The position numbers were made by a program, and so were the translations under genes. A stretch of DNA of 5,923 bases from Pseudomonadota bacterium (lineage in GTDB: Bacteria > Pseudomonadota > Gammaproteobacteria > Burkholderiales > SG8-41), in assembly GCA_023431245.1 (NCBI GenBank), contig JAEYXO010000103.1, positions 1 to 5,923 on the forward strand. The letters run 5' to 3'. The notes below the pieces were generated by a model. The model was not told where the DNA came from, searched no databases, and saw nothing but the letters and a program-made list of their open reading frames with translations. Shown here in pieces: positions 5,503-5,923 of the stretch (its first letter is position 1; the number at the start of each line of letters is the position of its first letter).

Positions 5503-5923
5503 ATGCCGCGCGTCGTCGCTCTCTACCGTTATCCGCTCAAGGGGTTCACCCCGGAATACTGCAACGCATTGACCGTGCTGCCCGAAGGCCGGGTGGCCGG
5601 AGACCGCGTGCTGGCCCTGCGTTTTGCCAACGCGCCGGTGGCGGATGAACTCTGGTGCCGCAAGTACGAGGGCGTGGTGCTGGCGAACACGCCCGGCCTC
5701 GCGCGACTGCAGACCCGTTACGACCACGAACATGGTCGACTGCGCATTGCGCTCGGCGATCGCGTGCTGGTCGACGAGCCGATCGAAGGCGCCGGCCGCC
5801 GGCGCATTGTCGAGGCGCTGACCGGCTACGTGCTGGACCTGGATGAAAACCCGCTGAAGGGGCATCCCGAACGCCTGCCGCTGAAGCTGGTCGGCGACGG
5901 CGTCACACCGCGCTACCAGGACA
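5503..5923 (+). CDS. MOSC-domain protein, N-terminal part (runs off the window)
   Basis: From the ATG at 5503 the frame stays open for 140 codons to the end of the window, so the gene is cut only by the window edge. The start MPRVVALYRYPLKGFTPE, then LPEGRVAGDRVLALRFANAP (26-45), matches the MOSC N-terminal beta-barrel domain, which normally precedes a MOSC domain as in YcbX-type proteins. Residues 126-140, with PLKLVGDGVTPRYQD, look like the usual junction into the MOSC domain. MOSC proteins are related to the molybdenum-cofactor sulfurase C-terminus; some bind Moco and reduce N-hydroxylated compounds, others have no known substrate. The Cys that binds Moco would be downstream and cannot be seen. 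No clear Shine-Dalgarno sequence precedes the ATG (AAAAAG at 5488-5493 is the nearest purine run). It is divergent from the dehydrogenase gene. Confidence 0.85.
   Translation, partial: MPRVVALYRYPLKGFTPEYCNALTVLPEGRVAGDRVLALRFANAPVADELWCRKYEGVVLANTPGLARLQTRYDHEHGRLRIALGDRVLVDEPIEGAGRRRIVEALTGYVLDLDENPLKGHPERLPLKLVGDGVTPRYQD

Noticed and set aside
4601..5572. 323-codon open frame on the plus strand opposite the decarboxylating dehydrogenase
   Set aside because: It is the mirror of a well-conserved enzyme gene, its product shows no domain, and it would overlap the start of the MOSC gene in another frame.
5464..5865. 133-codon minus-strand frame opposite the MOSC gene
   Set aside because: The plus-strand frame there matches the MOSC N-terminal domain from its first residues, so the minus frame is a shadow.

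Overview
The window is GC-rich bacterial chromosome with closely packed genes, strong third-position G/C, Shine-Dalgarno starts and Gram-negative envelope genes (an MlaA lipoprotein and an NfeD/SPFH pair). A proteobacterium is most likely, and I would guess a betaproteobacterium; that placement is inference from protein style and base composition. All six main genes look intact and ordinary chromosomal. I see no mobile element, tRNA, rRNA, CRISPR array or attachment site.

Layout. (1) Bases 1-1163, plus strand: the tail of an NfeD-like gene, then an SPFH/stomatin-family (QmcA-like) membrane protein gene; this is a classic two-gene membrane-microdomain module. (2) Bases 1185-2072, minus strand: mlaA, the outer-membrane lipoprotein that removes misplaced phospholipids from the outer leaflet; it converges on the SPFH gene with only 21 bases between stops. 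(3) Bases 2073-2363: a divergent intergenic region with a TATAAT box for mlaA and, in the other direction, an extended -10 promoter with tandem ATTGGTC repeats for gabD. (4) Bases 2364-3845, plus strand: gabD, a succinate-semialdehyde dehydrogenase, closed by a strong intrinsic terminator. (5) Bases 3920-4342, plus strand: a small VOC-fold (glyoxalase-like) protein whose ribosome binding site directly abuts the terminator tail. (6) Bases 4361-5416, minus strand: a beta-decarboxylating dehydrogenase of the isocitrate/isopropylmalate/homoisocitrate family, substrate unassigned. (7) Bases 5503-5923, plus strand: the first 140 codons of a MOSC-domain protein, running off the window.

How the genes relate. 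Two neighbourhoods are visible: envelope maintenance on the left (NfeD, SPFH, MlaA) and central/amino-acid-type oxidoreductases on the right (GabD, VOC protein, decarboxylating dehydrogenase). No pathway linking the right-hand genes can be shown from the sequence; they lie in separate transcription units. I did not find an undescribed system. The points most worth a second look are the tandem-repeat promoter of gabD, the terminator fused to the VOC gene's ribosome binding site, and the altered substrate-loop motif of the decarboxylating dehydrogenase.
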